In this document: piece after piece, positions 36,584-44,929 of the stretch | Position numbering within the stretch: position 1 is the first letter of the stretch | Layout: each line of letters begins with the position of its first letter | Origin: Agrobacterium tumefaciens | GTDB taxonomy: Bacteria > Pseudomonadota > Alphaproteobacteria > Rhizobiales > Rhizobiaceae | Length of the DNA stretch: 64,000 bases | Direction of reading: 5' to 3' | NCBI RefSeq assembly: GCF_005221325.1 | Contig: NZ_CP039889.1 | Coordinates: 1,562,501-1,626,500, forward strand | Made by a program: the position numbers and the translations under genes | Notes under the pieces: model-generated | Seen by the model: the letters and a program-made list of their open reading frames with translations, nothing else | Databases searched by the model: none | Told to the model about the DNA's origin: nothing

Positions 36584-37837
36584 ATGACCAATGCCAGCCA
36601 GGCCTGGGGTTCCGCGCCCAGCGCACGCTTCGACACGATAGCCGAAAGATTTCGGGGGATTTTTTCTGAAATTGGCAGAGATGCCATCCGACACGATCTG
36701 GATCGCGAGCTGCGTTTTGACGATTATGAAACTTTGAAAAAGGCCGGCTTTTCCAGGCTGCGCCTGCCGGAAGAGTTTGGTGGTCTAGGCCTGACATTGC
36801 CTGAACTTTTCGGCCTGATCATCGAATTGGCGGAAGCAGACCCCAATCTCACCAATGCTTACCGCAGCCATCTGGGGTTCACGGAAGATCTGCTTAATGC
36901 AGCACCCTCGCCATGGCGGGATGCATGGCTCACGCGGATCGGACACGACGAAACCATCGGCAGCGGGTTTTCCGAAGTCGGTGATGCTCGGCTTGGAACC
37001 TATTCCACTCAACTCACGCGCGATGGCAGCGGCTGGCGGCTGAATGGCGAGAAATATTATACGACCGGCTCGCTTTATGCGGACTGGATCACGCTGGGCG
37101 CCGTGGATGGTGACGGCGCGCCGATTGGCGCGCTTGTTCCCACGAAGGCCGAAGGTGTCGAGATTCTCAACGACTGGGACGGTTTTGGGCAGGCGTTGAC
37201 GGCCAGCGGCACAGCGCGTTTCACGGATGTGGCGATTTCCGATGATCTCATCAAGCCAAGCGCTCTTCGCTTTAGCTATTCGGGCGGTTTTTTCCAGCTC
37301 GTCCATCTGGCTTCGCTTGCCGGTATTGGCCGTGCGGCCGCCTCGGAGATTGCCCGCCATGTAGCGGAGCGCAGGCGGGTCTATCAGCGGAGCAACGCCT
37401 CGCGCTTTGCCGACGACCCACAGGTGCTTCAGGTCGTAGGGCGGATAAGAGGTGCGGCCTACAGCGCCGGTGTCATCGTGTTGAAGGCGGCAGAAGCCTT
37501 GCAGGCTGCCTATGAGGCCAATCTTTCCGGAGATGAGGAGCGCATCGTCCTGGCAAACCGCAATGCAGACCTTGAAGTCAGCCAATCCGTTACGGTGGTC
37601 AGCAATCTTATCCTCGATGCGTCCACGGTCCTTTTCGACACGCTCGGCGCTTCCGCGGCAAAACGTAGCCATGGCCTTGATCGTCATTGGCGAAACGCCC
37701 GCACCATAACCTCGCACAATCCGCGCATCTATCACGACCGTATCGTGGGAGATTTCGCCGTTAACGGCATTTCACCAACGCCACATGGAGGTGTGGGGAT
37801 AGCAGCGCGGGGGGAGAAGGAAAAAACTGAAGCGTGA
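36584..37837 (+). CDS. Acyl-CoA dehydrogenase-family flavoprotein (SfnB/DszC-like)
   Basis: A 417-residue protein of the acyl-CoA dehydrogenase fold. It has an N-terminal helical domain (YETLKKAGFSRLRLPEEFGGLG), a middle beta domain (GSGFSEVGDARLGTY, WRLNGEKYYTTGSLYADW, FTDVAISDDLI) and a C-terminal helical bundle ending HNPRIYHDRIVGDFAVNG. Relatives in sulfur-scavenging clusters (SfnB, DszC) act as flavin-dependent monooxygenases on organosulfur compounds and lack the usual catalytic Glu. The start ATG 36584 follows ACAGGGATTTGTA. It is in line with the rhodanese and cysteine-synthase genes, as part of an organosulfur route. Confidence 0.87.
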   Translation: MTNASQAWGSAPSARFDTIAERFRGIFSEIGRDAIRHDLDRELRFDDYETLKKAGFSRLRLPEEFGGLGLTLPELFGLIIELAEADPNLTNAYRSHLGFTEDLLNAAPSPWRDAWLTRIGHDETIGSGFSEVGDARLGTYSTQLTRDGSGWRLNGEKYYTTGSLYADWITLGAVDGDGAPIGALVPTKAEGVEILNDWDGFGQALTASGTARFTDVAISDDLIKPSALRFSYSGGFFQLVHLASLAGIGRAAASEIARHVAERRRVYQRSNASRFADDPQVLQVVGRIRGAAYSAGVIVLKAAEALQAAYEANLSGDEERIVLANRNADLEVSQSVTVVSNLILDASTVLFDTLGASAAKRSHGLDRHWRNARTITSHNPRIYHDRIVGDFAVNGISPTPHGGVGIAARGEKEKTEA

Positions 37838-37895
37838 TCAAAGCGGGTGGCACGATAGCGATGTGCAGTAGGGCCGGTATTTCCGCATCCACTCA

Positions 37896-38873
37896 GTGCA
37901 AAACAGGATAGTGAAATTGGGCAGGATTTATCGTGATTTTACGGAGCTTGTCGGCAATACGCCGCTGGTGGAACTCGCCAGAATCCGTCAGAAATATGAT
38001 CTTCCATCGAGAATTCTCGCCAAGATCGAGTATCTCAATCCCGCCGGCAGCGTAAAGGATCGGACGGCATGGGGCATCATCCGCGAGGCGGAGAAGACCG
38101 GCAGACTGAAGCCGGGTGATCTTCTTTTCGATCTTACCAGTGGCAATACGGGCATTGGAATTGCGGCGGTCGCGTCCGCGCGGGGATACCGTACGAAATT
38201 TTACCTTCGCAATACGATCAGTGAGGACAAGATCAATATTCTACGGCAATTCGGATCTGAAATCGAATTGATCGGAAATGAGGAGCTTTTCCAGCCTGAT
38301 GCGATCCATCGCATCATCGACCGGATCAAGGCTGAAAATCCTGGCGCGTTTTATACCGGGCAGCGATCCAATGACGCCAATCCGCAGGTGCATTTTGAGA
38401 CGACCGGACCGGAAATATGGCGCGACACCGACGGAGATATCGATATTCTGGTCGGCACGGTGGGTACGGGCGGCACTCTTTCCGGCGCGGGGCGTTTCCT
38501 GAAGGCGCAAAAACCGGAGATAAGGATCGTTGTTGCCGAACCCACTCCCGAGTCCGTGCCTTCCCCTGACAAACCCGATGCCCCCACCATTGAAGGTGTC
38601 CACAAGGTCACGGATGTGGAGGCGGGCACGTTGCCGGAGACCTACAACAAGGAGGTCGTGGATGAGATCGTTGCCGTTTCCACCGAACAGGCGCGGCGTG
38701 CGGCGCTGACCGTTGCAAGAGAGGAGGGTTTCCTTGTCGGAACCTCTTCCGGCGCGGCCATCGCCGTCGCGATCGAGCTTTCACGCCGTGCGGAAAACAG
38801 AGGCAAGACGATTGCGGTCGTATTTCCGGACAGTGGTGAGCGTTATCTCTCGCTTTTTGATAGCCTTGACTGA
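37896..38873 (+). CDS. Cysteine synthase / PLP-dependent beta-family enzyme
   Basis: A 325-residue fold-type II PLP enzyme. The PLP lysine is Lys54 in NPAGSVKDRTA, the phosphate-contact loop is TSGNTGIG (81-88), and GTVGTGGTLSG and VGTSSGAA are also present. O-acetylserine sulfhydrylases and cystathionine beta-synthases share this layout. The start is uncertain: GTG 37896 or a second GTG at 37911, neither with a strong Shine-Dalgarno. It would fix sulfide, perhaps produced by the rhodanese and monooxygenases upstream, into cysteine. It ends 111 bases before the converging LLM gene. Confidence 0.87.
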   Translation: MQNRIVKLGRIYRDFTELVGNTPLVELARIRQKYDLPSRILAKIEYLNPAGSVKDRTAWGIIREAEKTGRLKPGDLLFDLTSGNTGIGIAAVASARGYRTKFYLRNTISEDKINILRQFGSEIELIGNEELFQPDAIHRIIDRIKAENPGAFYTGQRSNDANPQVHFETTGPEIWRDTDGDIDILVGTVGTGGTLSGAGRFLKAQKPEIRIVVAEPTPESVPSPDKPDAPTIEGVHKVTDVEAGTLPETYNKEVVDEIVAVSTEQARRAALTVAREEGFLVGTSSGAAIAVAIELSRRAENRGKTIAVVFPDSGERYLSLFDSLD

Positions 38874-38984
38874 AAAGGTCATTCAACTCATCGGGAATTG
38901 CGAATTGAGTAGCGCTCACACTGCGGGAATATTTGGGGCTGCCCCCATCTGTTTTCTGAATGCATTTTCGAATGACAAAGAAGA

Positions 38985-40253
38985 TCAATGCACCGTCAGG
39001 CCGAGATTGCCTCGCAATGTTTGTGTCTGATAATCTTTGCGATAGACGCCCCATTCCTGAAGATAGGGAATGACTTTGTCGACGAATTCATCGAAACCCG
39101 TCGGCGTGAGATGCGGCGCAAACACGAAGCCGTCTGCGGCATTCTCCTGAACATAGTTGTTGATCTGCCTCGCCACGGTTTCCGGCGTGCCGATGAAATG
39201 CTGGCGGGCGGTTACCTTGATGACGAGCTGCCGAATGCTCAATTTTTCCCGTTCGGCGATTTCCCGCCAGACGCGGGCGGTTTCGAGCCGGTCATCGACA
39301 CGACTGGCGCGGCCCTGAGCAAGGGCGGGAGAGGAGACTTCAGGATCGATCTCGGGCAGCGGTCCGTCTGGATCGTAGGAGGACAGGTCGCGATTCCATA
39401 CCTGCTCCAGGAAAACGATCGCGTTTTTGGGGCTTACCTGCTGCAGACGAATGGCGCGTTGTCGTTCTTCGGCGTCTTCCTGACTGTCACCCAGCACGAA
39501 AGCGGCGCCGGGCAATATCTTGAGATCGCCCGGGGAGCGGCCATATCTGGAAAGTCGCGCCTTGACGTCCTTATAGAAGGCCTGGCCATCCTCCAGCGTG
39601 CCGTGGCGCGAATAGATGAGGTCTGCATGGCTCGCCGCCAGCTCGCGTCCAGTCTCGGAATCGCCGGCCTGTGCGATTACGGGTGCTCCCTGCGGCGAAG
39701 GGGGCAGGTCCGATCGTCCGGCAATATCGAAGTGCTCGGCCTTGAAGGCGAAGTCCTGTCCTTTCCAGATCGCCCGCGCTGCCTCGATGAATTCCCTTGC
39801 GCGCTCATAACGTTCGGCAAACGGCAAATGGTCGCCCCTGCGGAAATTTGCGCCGGTAAAGGCGCCCGGCGAGGTGACGACGTTCCATCCGGCGCGGCCG
39901 TTTGAAAGCACATCAAGCGTGGCGAGCTGGCGGGCAAGCGGATAGGGCTCGTTGAAGGTGGTCGTGAGCGTTCCGATCAGGCCGACATTGCGGGTGACGG
40001 CGGCGATTGCCGTCAGTATCGCCAGGGTGTTTGGTCGCCCTACGACATCCAGTTCGTGAAAGCGGCCCTTTTGCTCGCGCACCCGCAGGCCCTCTGCAAG
40101 GAAGATGAAATCCAGTTTTCCCCTTTCGACCGTTTCGGCAAAATGCCTGAAAGACGAAAACGCGATCTGGCTGCCGGCTGTCGGATCGCTCCAGACCGTA
40201 AAATTATTGACGCCCGGAAACTGGGCTCCGATGATGACTTGTTTCTTCGACAT
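38985..40253 (-). CDS. LLM-class monooxygenase, NtaA/SnaA/DszA type
   Basis: A 422-residue luciferase-fold monooxygenase with the long insertions typical of the NtaA/SnaA/DszA group. Segments are FSSFRHFAETVERGKLDFIFLAEG, TFNEPYPLARQLATLDVLSNGRAGWNVVTSPG, PFAERYERAREFIEAARAIWKG and PVIAQAGDSETGRELAASHAD. It uses reduced FMN from a separate reductase, and members oxidise nitrilotriacetate, pristinamycin or dibenzothiophene sulfone. It sits after the second LLM gene (41296-40274) on the minus strand with 20 bases between, so both may be co-transcribed with the GNAT gene. Confidence 0.9.
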   Translation of the reverse strand: MSKKQVIIGAQFPGVNNFTVWSDPTAGSQIAFSSFRHFAETVERGKLDFIFLAEGLRVREQKGRFHELDVVGRPNTLAILTAIAAVTRNVGLIGTLTTTFNEPYPLARQLATLDVLSNGRAGWNVVTSPGAFTGANFRRGDHLPFAERYERAREFIEAARAIWKGQDFAFKAEHFDIAGRSDLPPSPQGAPVIAQAGDSETGRELAASHADLIYSRHGTLEDGQAFYKDVKARLSRYGRSPGDLKILPGAAFVLGDSQEDAEERQRAIRLQQVSPKNAIVFLEQVWNRDLSSYDPDGPLPEIDPEVSSPALAQGRASRVDDRLETARVWREIAEREKLSIRQLVIKVTARQHFIGTPETVARQINNYVQENAADGFVFAPHLTPTGFDEFVDKVIPYLQEWGVYRKDYQTQTLRGNLGLTVH

Positions 40254-40273
40254 GATGTTATTTCCGATGGGGT

Positions 40274-41296
40274 TCAGGCGGCCGCGACGACGTAGCGGTT
40301 CGTGGCGACAGGCAGGGAAAGGCGTTCGCGCAGGGTCGATCCATGCCGTGCTTGCCCAAGGCCTGTATTGCGAAGGGCCGGTAGAACCCGCTCCACCAGG
40401 GGTGCGAGGTCCCGTTCCGGTTCGCGGGGCAGGAGGCGGATACCGTTCAGACCGGCGCTTGCCAATGTACGCGCCGTGGCGATCGCGGCCTCCGCGTCAG
40501 CGGCCCATTGCGGGATCGTGTCTTTTCCGGGCCCATCGGCTCCAAATCCGACATCGGCAAAAAGCCGCAGTTCCGGATGTCGGGATTTGATGTCCTTTAC
40601 GAGCGATGAAAGCTCGCTGTCGCCTGCACGCAGAAAGGCGAGGTCGATGGCGGAGGCCAGAGAGGTACTGTTTTCCGGTTCTACGATGGCGGCTATGACG
40701 GGTTGGCCCTGTGGAGGCCGCGGTGTGATCGATGGGCCGAGGACGTTGAAATTCGCGCCCTTGAAATCGACATAGCGCAATTTTGCGCCGTCGATGAAGC
40801 GTTGGCTTTCCGGGTCGCGGATGACGGCGTCATCTTCCCAACTATCCCAGAGCCGGCGGATGACGTCTATCGCTTCGTCAAAATCCCGTTCGAGCGCCTG
40901 GCGGCTGTTTTCCGGATAGCCGTTAAGCTCCCCGGTGGCGCGCCTCGCCGCTGCTGCCCGGTTGCCTTCGAGCGGCTGCGCAAGGAGGCCAGCGCGGCCT
41001 TCCGTCACGTAGTCAAGTGTGGCGATGGCGGTCGATACATGGAAGGGTTCAAGGAAGTTGATCGGCGCGCCCGCAAGGATACCGGCGTGGCTGGTCCGGG
41101 CTCCAAGCCAGTTTGCGAACAATATGGCGTCGAGGCCATCGCCTGTGGAGCGCGCAAAGCCGTCTTCGAGGGTGATGAGATCGAAACCTTCATCAAGCCG
41201 CTGAAGAAGGCCATCCGTCTTGCTGTCCTGCCTGAGCACATCATGGGAACGAAGGCTAAGGTCTATGCCTAAATGGAAATTCGTCGCGAAAGTCAT
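40274..41296 (-). CDS. LLM-class flavin-dependent oxidoreductase
   Basis: A 340-residue luciferase-fold oxidoreductase with segments GFDLITLEDGFARSTGDGLD, APINFLEPFHVSTAIATLDYVTEGRAGLLAQP and FNVLGPSITPRPPQGQPVIAA. It resembles the flavin monooxygenases found beside NtaA-type enzymes in sulfur-limited clusters. The four-base overlap with the GNAT gene stop region shows operon organisation (GNAT-LLM-LLM, minus strand). The substrate is not deducible. Its size and fold place it with two-component FMN monooxygenases. Confidence 0.85.
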   Translation of the reverse strand: MTFATNFHLGIDLSLRSHDVLRQDSKTDGLLQRLDEGFDLITLEDGFARSTGDGLDAILFANWLGARTSHAGILAGAPINFLEPFHVSTAIATLDYVTEGRAGLLAQPLEGNRAAAARRATGELNGYPENSRQALERDFDEAIDVIRRLWDSWEDDAVIRDPESQRFIDGAKLRYVDFKGANFNVLGPSITPRPPQGQPVIAAIVEPENSTSLASAIDLAFLRAGDSELSSLVKDIKSRHPELRLFADVGFGADGPGKDTIPQWAADAEAAIATARTLASAGLNGIRLLPREPERDLAPLVERVLPALRNTGLGQARHGSTLRERLSLPVATNRYVVAAA

Positions 41297-42120
41297 GTCG
41301 CACTCCGTACTGAAGTTTGAGCCGTACGGGCGGAAAGCACACCCTGATATGGTAGTCCGTCGAGGTCCGCGTCAGTCTTAGCTGCCCCATGTCCGGCAAA
41401 GCGCGCGAGGATCTTCGCCTCCTGTCCTTCCTTCAATGCCTTCACCCGCAAGGTTGCCTCTTCGAAGGAGGCGGCCGGAGGGTAGACCGGCGTGCTTCCT
41501 GTTTGCCCTGCCTTGACGCCGATGTGCTTTTCGAAAGGAAGCGAGCGATAGAGATGCGGATCGGCAGCGGTGTCGAAAAGCGGGCGATATCCGAGGCCGA
41601 GGTAAAGTGCGACGGCTTCCGGTTGGCGAAACCCGGTCGAGAGATAGGTACGGGTATAGCCAAGCGCTGCTGCACTTTCTTCAAGTGCCGACATGATGGT
41701 GCGGGCAAGCCCTTGTCGCCTTAGTGAAGGATCCGTCCATATCCGCTTTATTTCGGCCGTTTCGTCGTCGTGGCTCATGAAGGCCCCACCGGCAATGGTC
41801 TTGCCGTCTCGCTGCACCAGCAGGAGGTTGCCCAGCGGCGGAGAATAAAGCCCCTCCGGATATCGGAATATTTCCCCACGAGCGCCGCCGGGACGATCCC
41901 TTGTGCCATATCGCCCGTCATATTCGCTGATCAGGCCTTCGATGAGGGGTTGGGTTGAGGGGTGGAGAAGTGAGGAGTGGATGATGACATCGGGCATGGC
42001 TTGTCTCGCTTGGGCACGAAAGCCGGCTGTCCGGGCGGTGTTCATCAAGTGTTGAAAGCTTGCACCGGCCTCAGCCGCGGTCAGAAGCATGGCGCAATGC
42101 ATGCGGCTTTGGCGCGGCAT
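41293..42120 (-). CDS. GNAT-family N-acetyltransferase
   Basis: A 275-residue protein with a GNAT acetyl-CoA-binding core in its first half (LVQRDGKTIAGGAFM, IKRIWTDPSLRRQGLARTIM with the RRQGLA motif, YLSTGFRQPEAVALYLGLGY). The later part (KALKEGQEAKILARFAGHG) has no family I recognise. The start is uncertain: ATG 42120 gives 275 residues, while ATG 41997 (MPDVIIHSSLL) begins right at the domain, and neither has a good Shine-Dalgarno. GC-rich, coding-like sequence up to 42120 favours the longer form. N-acetylation of S-substituted cysteines precedes monooxygenase cleavage in known Bacillus pathways, a plausible parallel with the LLM genes behind it. Confidence 0.75.
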   Translation of the reverse strand: MPRQSRMHCAMLLTAAEAGASFQHLMNTARTAGFRAQARQAMPDVIIHSSLLHPSTQPLIEGLISEYDGRYGTRDRPGGARGEIFRYPEGLYSPPLGNLLLVQRDGKTIAGGAFMSHDDETAEIKRIWTDPSLRRQGLARTIMSALEESAAALGYTRTYLSTGFRQPEAVALYLGLGYRPLFDTAADPHLYRSLPFEKHIGVKAGQTGSTPVYPPAASFEEATLRVKALKEGQEAKILARFAGHGAAKTDADLDGLPYQGVLSARTAQTSVRSAT

Positions 42121-42226
42121 GATCTTTTATTGTGCAATTGAATAAGGAAATATCATTGCTCGATTATTTATATCACTAAAAATATAGATTTTATCAAATT
42201 AATAACCAGTTCCTCATGGAGTATCG

Positions 42227-43228
42227 ATGACCTTTGGTTTGAGCTTTCTCGACAAGAGTCCGATCCATCACGATGAAGGCGCGGTAGTGGCGCTGCGACG
42301 AACCGTGACGCTTGCACAAAAAGCCGAAGCGCACGGCTTTCTTCGCTTCTGGGTTGCCGAGCATCATAACTCGCCGAAACTGGCAAGCTCGTCTCCCGAA
42401 GTGCTGATCGGTTTCCTGTTGGCGCAGACTCAGCGGATCAATATCGGGTCCGGAGGCGTCATGCTGCAGCATTACAGCGCCTATAAAGTTGCCGAAAACT
42501 TCAAGCTGCTTTCAGCGCTTGCACCCGGCCGTGTCGATCTCGGCATCGGCAAGGCGCCGGGTGGCCTTCCGTTGTCAACGCGCGCCCTTCAGGGAGCCTA
42601 TGATCCGGCGCGCAAGCCCTCCTTCGAACAGCAGCTTGAGGATCTCGACCGGTTTGTCGGTGACGAAACGGCTGACAACGCGGACGAAGGCAAGCTCGCA
42701 GCCTACCCCCTGCCGCCTTCTCCTCCCAACCGCTTCCTGCTTGGGGCGAGCCCGGAAAGTGCGCGGCTTGCCGGCAGGCTGGGATGGGACTTCGTTTATG
42801 CCGGCCATATCCATGGCAATGAGGCCGCAATTTCCGAGGCGCTGAATGCGTTCAGGGCATCGGGCGGAAAATATGCGGTTCTGGCGGTTGCTGTGGTGGT
42901 TGCGGAAACCGATCAGGCCGCAGAGGCGCTTGCGGTCGAAGGCCGCCGTTTTCGTGTCGAGATCGAGGGCGGACAGGGCGTGAATGTCGGGAGTGAGGAG
43001 CAGGCGCTGGAATATGTGCGACAGGCGGGCGCCACGCATTATCGCATTGAAGAGCGCAGCCCTCTGATCCTTCGCGGCTCGCCATCCACGGTTCGTGCCG
43101 AATTGCTTCGGCTTCATCAACACTACGGCATCGACGAGTTCATCGTGGAGTGCCCCGTTTCCGAGGGCACGCACCGCCTGAAGACGATTGAATATCTGGC
43201 TGCGGCCAACCGCGCACTCGCCGCGTAA
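42227..43228 (+). CDS. LLM-class flavin-dependent oxidoreductase, MsnO8 type
   Basis: A 333-residue luciferase-like protein close to the MsnO8 subgroup: GLSFLDKSPIHHDEGA, KAEAHGFLRFWVAEHHNSPKLA, IGSGGVMLQHYSAYKVAENF, LAPGRVDLGIGKAPGG, FLLGASPESARLAGRLGWDF. The start ATG 42227 follows CATGGAGTATCG. The upstream 106 bases to the GNAT gene are AT-rich (42121-42226), a likely divergent promoter. A tandem pair of peptide-type binding proteins follows, and the whole plus-strand run (42227-51507) appears to be one operon. The substrate is unknown. Confidence 0.87.
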   Translation: MTFGLSFLDKSPIHHDEGAVVALRRTVTLAQKAEAHGFLRFWVAEHHNSPKLASSSPEVLIGFLLAQTQRINIGSGGVMLQHYSAYKVAENFKLLSALAPGRVDLGIGKAPGGLPLSTRALQGAYDPARKPSFEQQLEDLDRFVGDETADNADEGKLAAYPLPPSPPNRFLLGASPESARLAGRLGWDFVYAGHIHGNEAAISEALNAFRASGGKYAVLAVAVVVAETDQAAEALAVEGRRFRVEIEGGQGVNVGSEEQALEYVRQAGATHYRIEERSPLILRGSPSTVRAELLRLHQHYGIDEFIVECPVSEGTHRLKTIEYLAAANRALAA

Positions 43229-43257
43229 CGGCAGGCGTCGGGCACAGGGGATTGGAT

Positions 43258-44895
43258 ATGGTAACCAGACGTCATTTCATTCTGGCAACGAGCGCCGCAG
43301 CGATTTTCGCCAGCAGCCGGGTTGCTTTCAGTGCGGGTGAGGCCACGCAGACGCCGACAAGCGGCGGTTCGCTGACCTGGGCTGTGGAGACCGAGCCGAG
43401 CACGCTCAATCCGCATCTGAACGGGCAGGCAAAGGCAAAGCTCATTCTGCGCAATGCCTATGAGTCGCTTCTGGCCCGCACGCCTGATGGTGGTTATGCG
43501 CCATGGCTGGCAAAAAGCTATTCTATCTCCGATGATGGCAAGCAGTATACGTTCGTACTGCGCGACGACGTGACCTTCAGCGATGGTGAGAAGTTCAATG
43601 CCGCCGCGGTGGCGCTCAACTTCACCAAGCTGAAAGAGCCGACCTATTCCGGCAGCATCAGCGCCGGTCATCTGTCGCATGTCACCGAAGCGCTTGCCGT
43701 GGACGAGCACAACGTCATCGTAAAGCTCGGGCGGGTTTACGCGCCTTTCCTTGACGGCGCTTCCGGCATTGAAATCCTGTCGCCACGGGCGTTTTCTTCG
43801 CCGCAATTGAAATCCGGTGGGCCTGAGATTGCCGGCACCGGCCCGTTCGTTCTCGATCGCTACGTCAAGGGTCAGGAAATCCGCTTCGTCAAAAATCCCG
43901 GTTATAACTGGGCGCCGGAGACCGCCGGTCATCAGGGGCCGGCCTATCTGGACGAGGTCATCTATCGGTTCCTGCCGGAATCGGCGGTGCGCAGTGGGGC
44001 TCTGTCTTCCGGACAGGTGCAGGTGATCGAAGGAATTCCGGGTAACGATGCCGGTCTCTTCCGGGACGACCCGGAATTTTCCTATCAGACGGCGATCAAT
44101 ACGGGCACGCCCTATACGCTCTATCTTAACGTCAACCAACAGCCGACAGCAGATCTTAAAATACGCAAGGCGTTTCAGGCGGCGGTGGACGTGGATCAGA
44201 TCCTGCAAGCCGTCTATCGCGGCGAGCGCAGGCGCGCCTGGGGCATTCTCACCCCGGCGGATACCGATTTTTACGACAAGAGCATCGAACAGGCTTACGG
44301 TTTTAATCCGAAGCTTGCCAACAGCCTGCTGGATGAAGCCGGCTGGTCCGCCCGCGATGGCGATGGTTTCCGCATCAAGGACGGCAATCGACTGACGATC
44401 GAGGTTGTACAGTCGCAATCGACCGTGCGTGACCAGCGCGACATTCTTCTGCAGGCGGTGCAGGCGCAGCTGCGTCAGAATGCTGGTATCGATCTCGCCT
44501 TGCAGTATGTCGATGCTGGAACCTACTCCAGCCGCCAGAAGGACGGCCAGTACGGCATCATTCCAAACTCGACGACGACGCAGGAGAACGGCGTCACGAT
44601 CTATTTCCACTACCTGCCGCGCGACAAGGGCGGATCGATCAATTACAGCCGCACCGAGGCACCGGAAATATCCGCCTGGCTGGACGAGGCCGCATCGACG
44701 CTCGATCAGCAAAAACGCTTCGAAATCTACGCAAAATTGCAGCGTTATGCGATTCTGGAGCAGGCGCTAGGGCTGCCGCTTTACGTGCCCGATGACCAGA
44801 TCGCGGCCGCCGCCGCAGTCAAGGGCGTCGGCTTCAGACCTTTCAAACGCCTTCCCGACAACGCCTACGACATATGGCTTCAACAGAACGCCTGA
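43258..44895 (+). CDS. ABC transporter substrate-binding protein, peptide type (tandem copy 1)
   Basis: A 545-residue SBP_bac_5 receptor. It has an N-terminal signal with RR (VTRRHFILATSAAAIFASSR) and mature start near SAGEATQ. It has GGSLTWAVETEPSTLNPHLN, YTFVLRDDVTFSDGEKF and AGTGPFVLDRYVKGQEIRF. ATG 43258 is the start, 29 bases after the LLM gene. It is a tandem duplicate of the next gene, and the two proteins are by eye about two thirds identical across their length. Together they probably widen the substrate range of the transporter at 46599-50127. Confidence 0.9.
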   Translation: MVTRRHFILATSAAAIFASSRVAFSAGEATQTPTSGGSLTWAVETEPSTLNPHLNGQAKAKLILRNAYESLLARTPDGGYAPWLAKSYSISDDGKQYTFVLRDDVTFSDGEKFNAAAVALNFTKLKEPTYSGSISAGHLSHVTEALAVDEHNVIVKLGRVYAPFLDGASGIEILSPRAFSSPQLKSGGPEIAGTGPFVLDRYVKGQEIRFVKNPGYNWAPETAGHQGPAYLDEVIYRFLPESAVRSGALSSGQVQVIEGIPGNDAGLFRDDPEFSYQTAINTGTPYTLYLNVNQQPTADLKIRKAFQAAVDVDQILQAVYRGERRRAWGILTPADTDFYDKSIEQAYGFNPKLANSLLDEAGWSARDGDGFRIKDGNRLTIEVVQSQSTVRDQRDILLQAVQAQLRQNAGIDLALQYVDAGTYSSRQKDGQYGIIPNSTTTQENGVTIYFHYLPRDKGGSINYSRTEAPEISAWLDEAASTLDQQKRFEIYAKLQRYAILEQALGLPLYVPDDQIAAAAAVKGVGFRPFKRLPDNAYDIWLQQNA

Positions 44896-44929
44896 TCTGT
44901 CGGCTATTCATTTTTTATGGAGTTCAAGC

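Noticed and set aside
38874..38984. Possible terminator between the converging cysteine synthase and LLM genes
   Set aside because: No stem with a T tract on either strand could be found.
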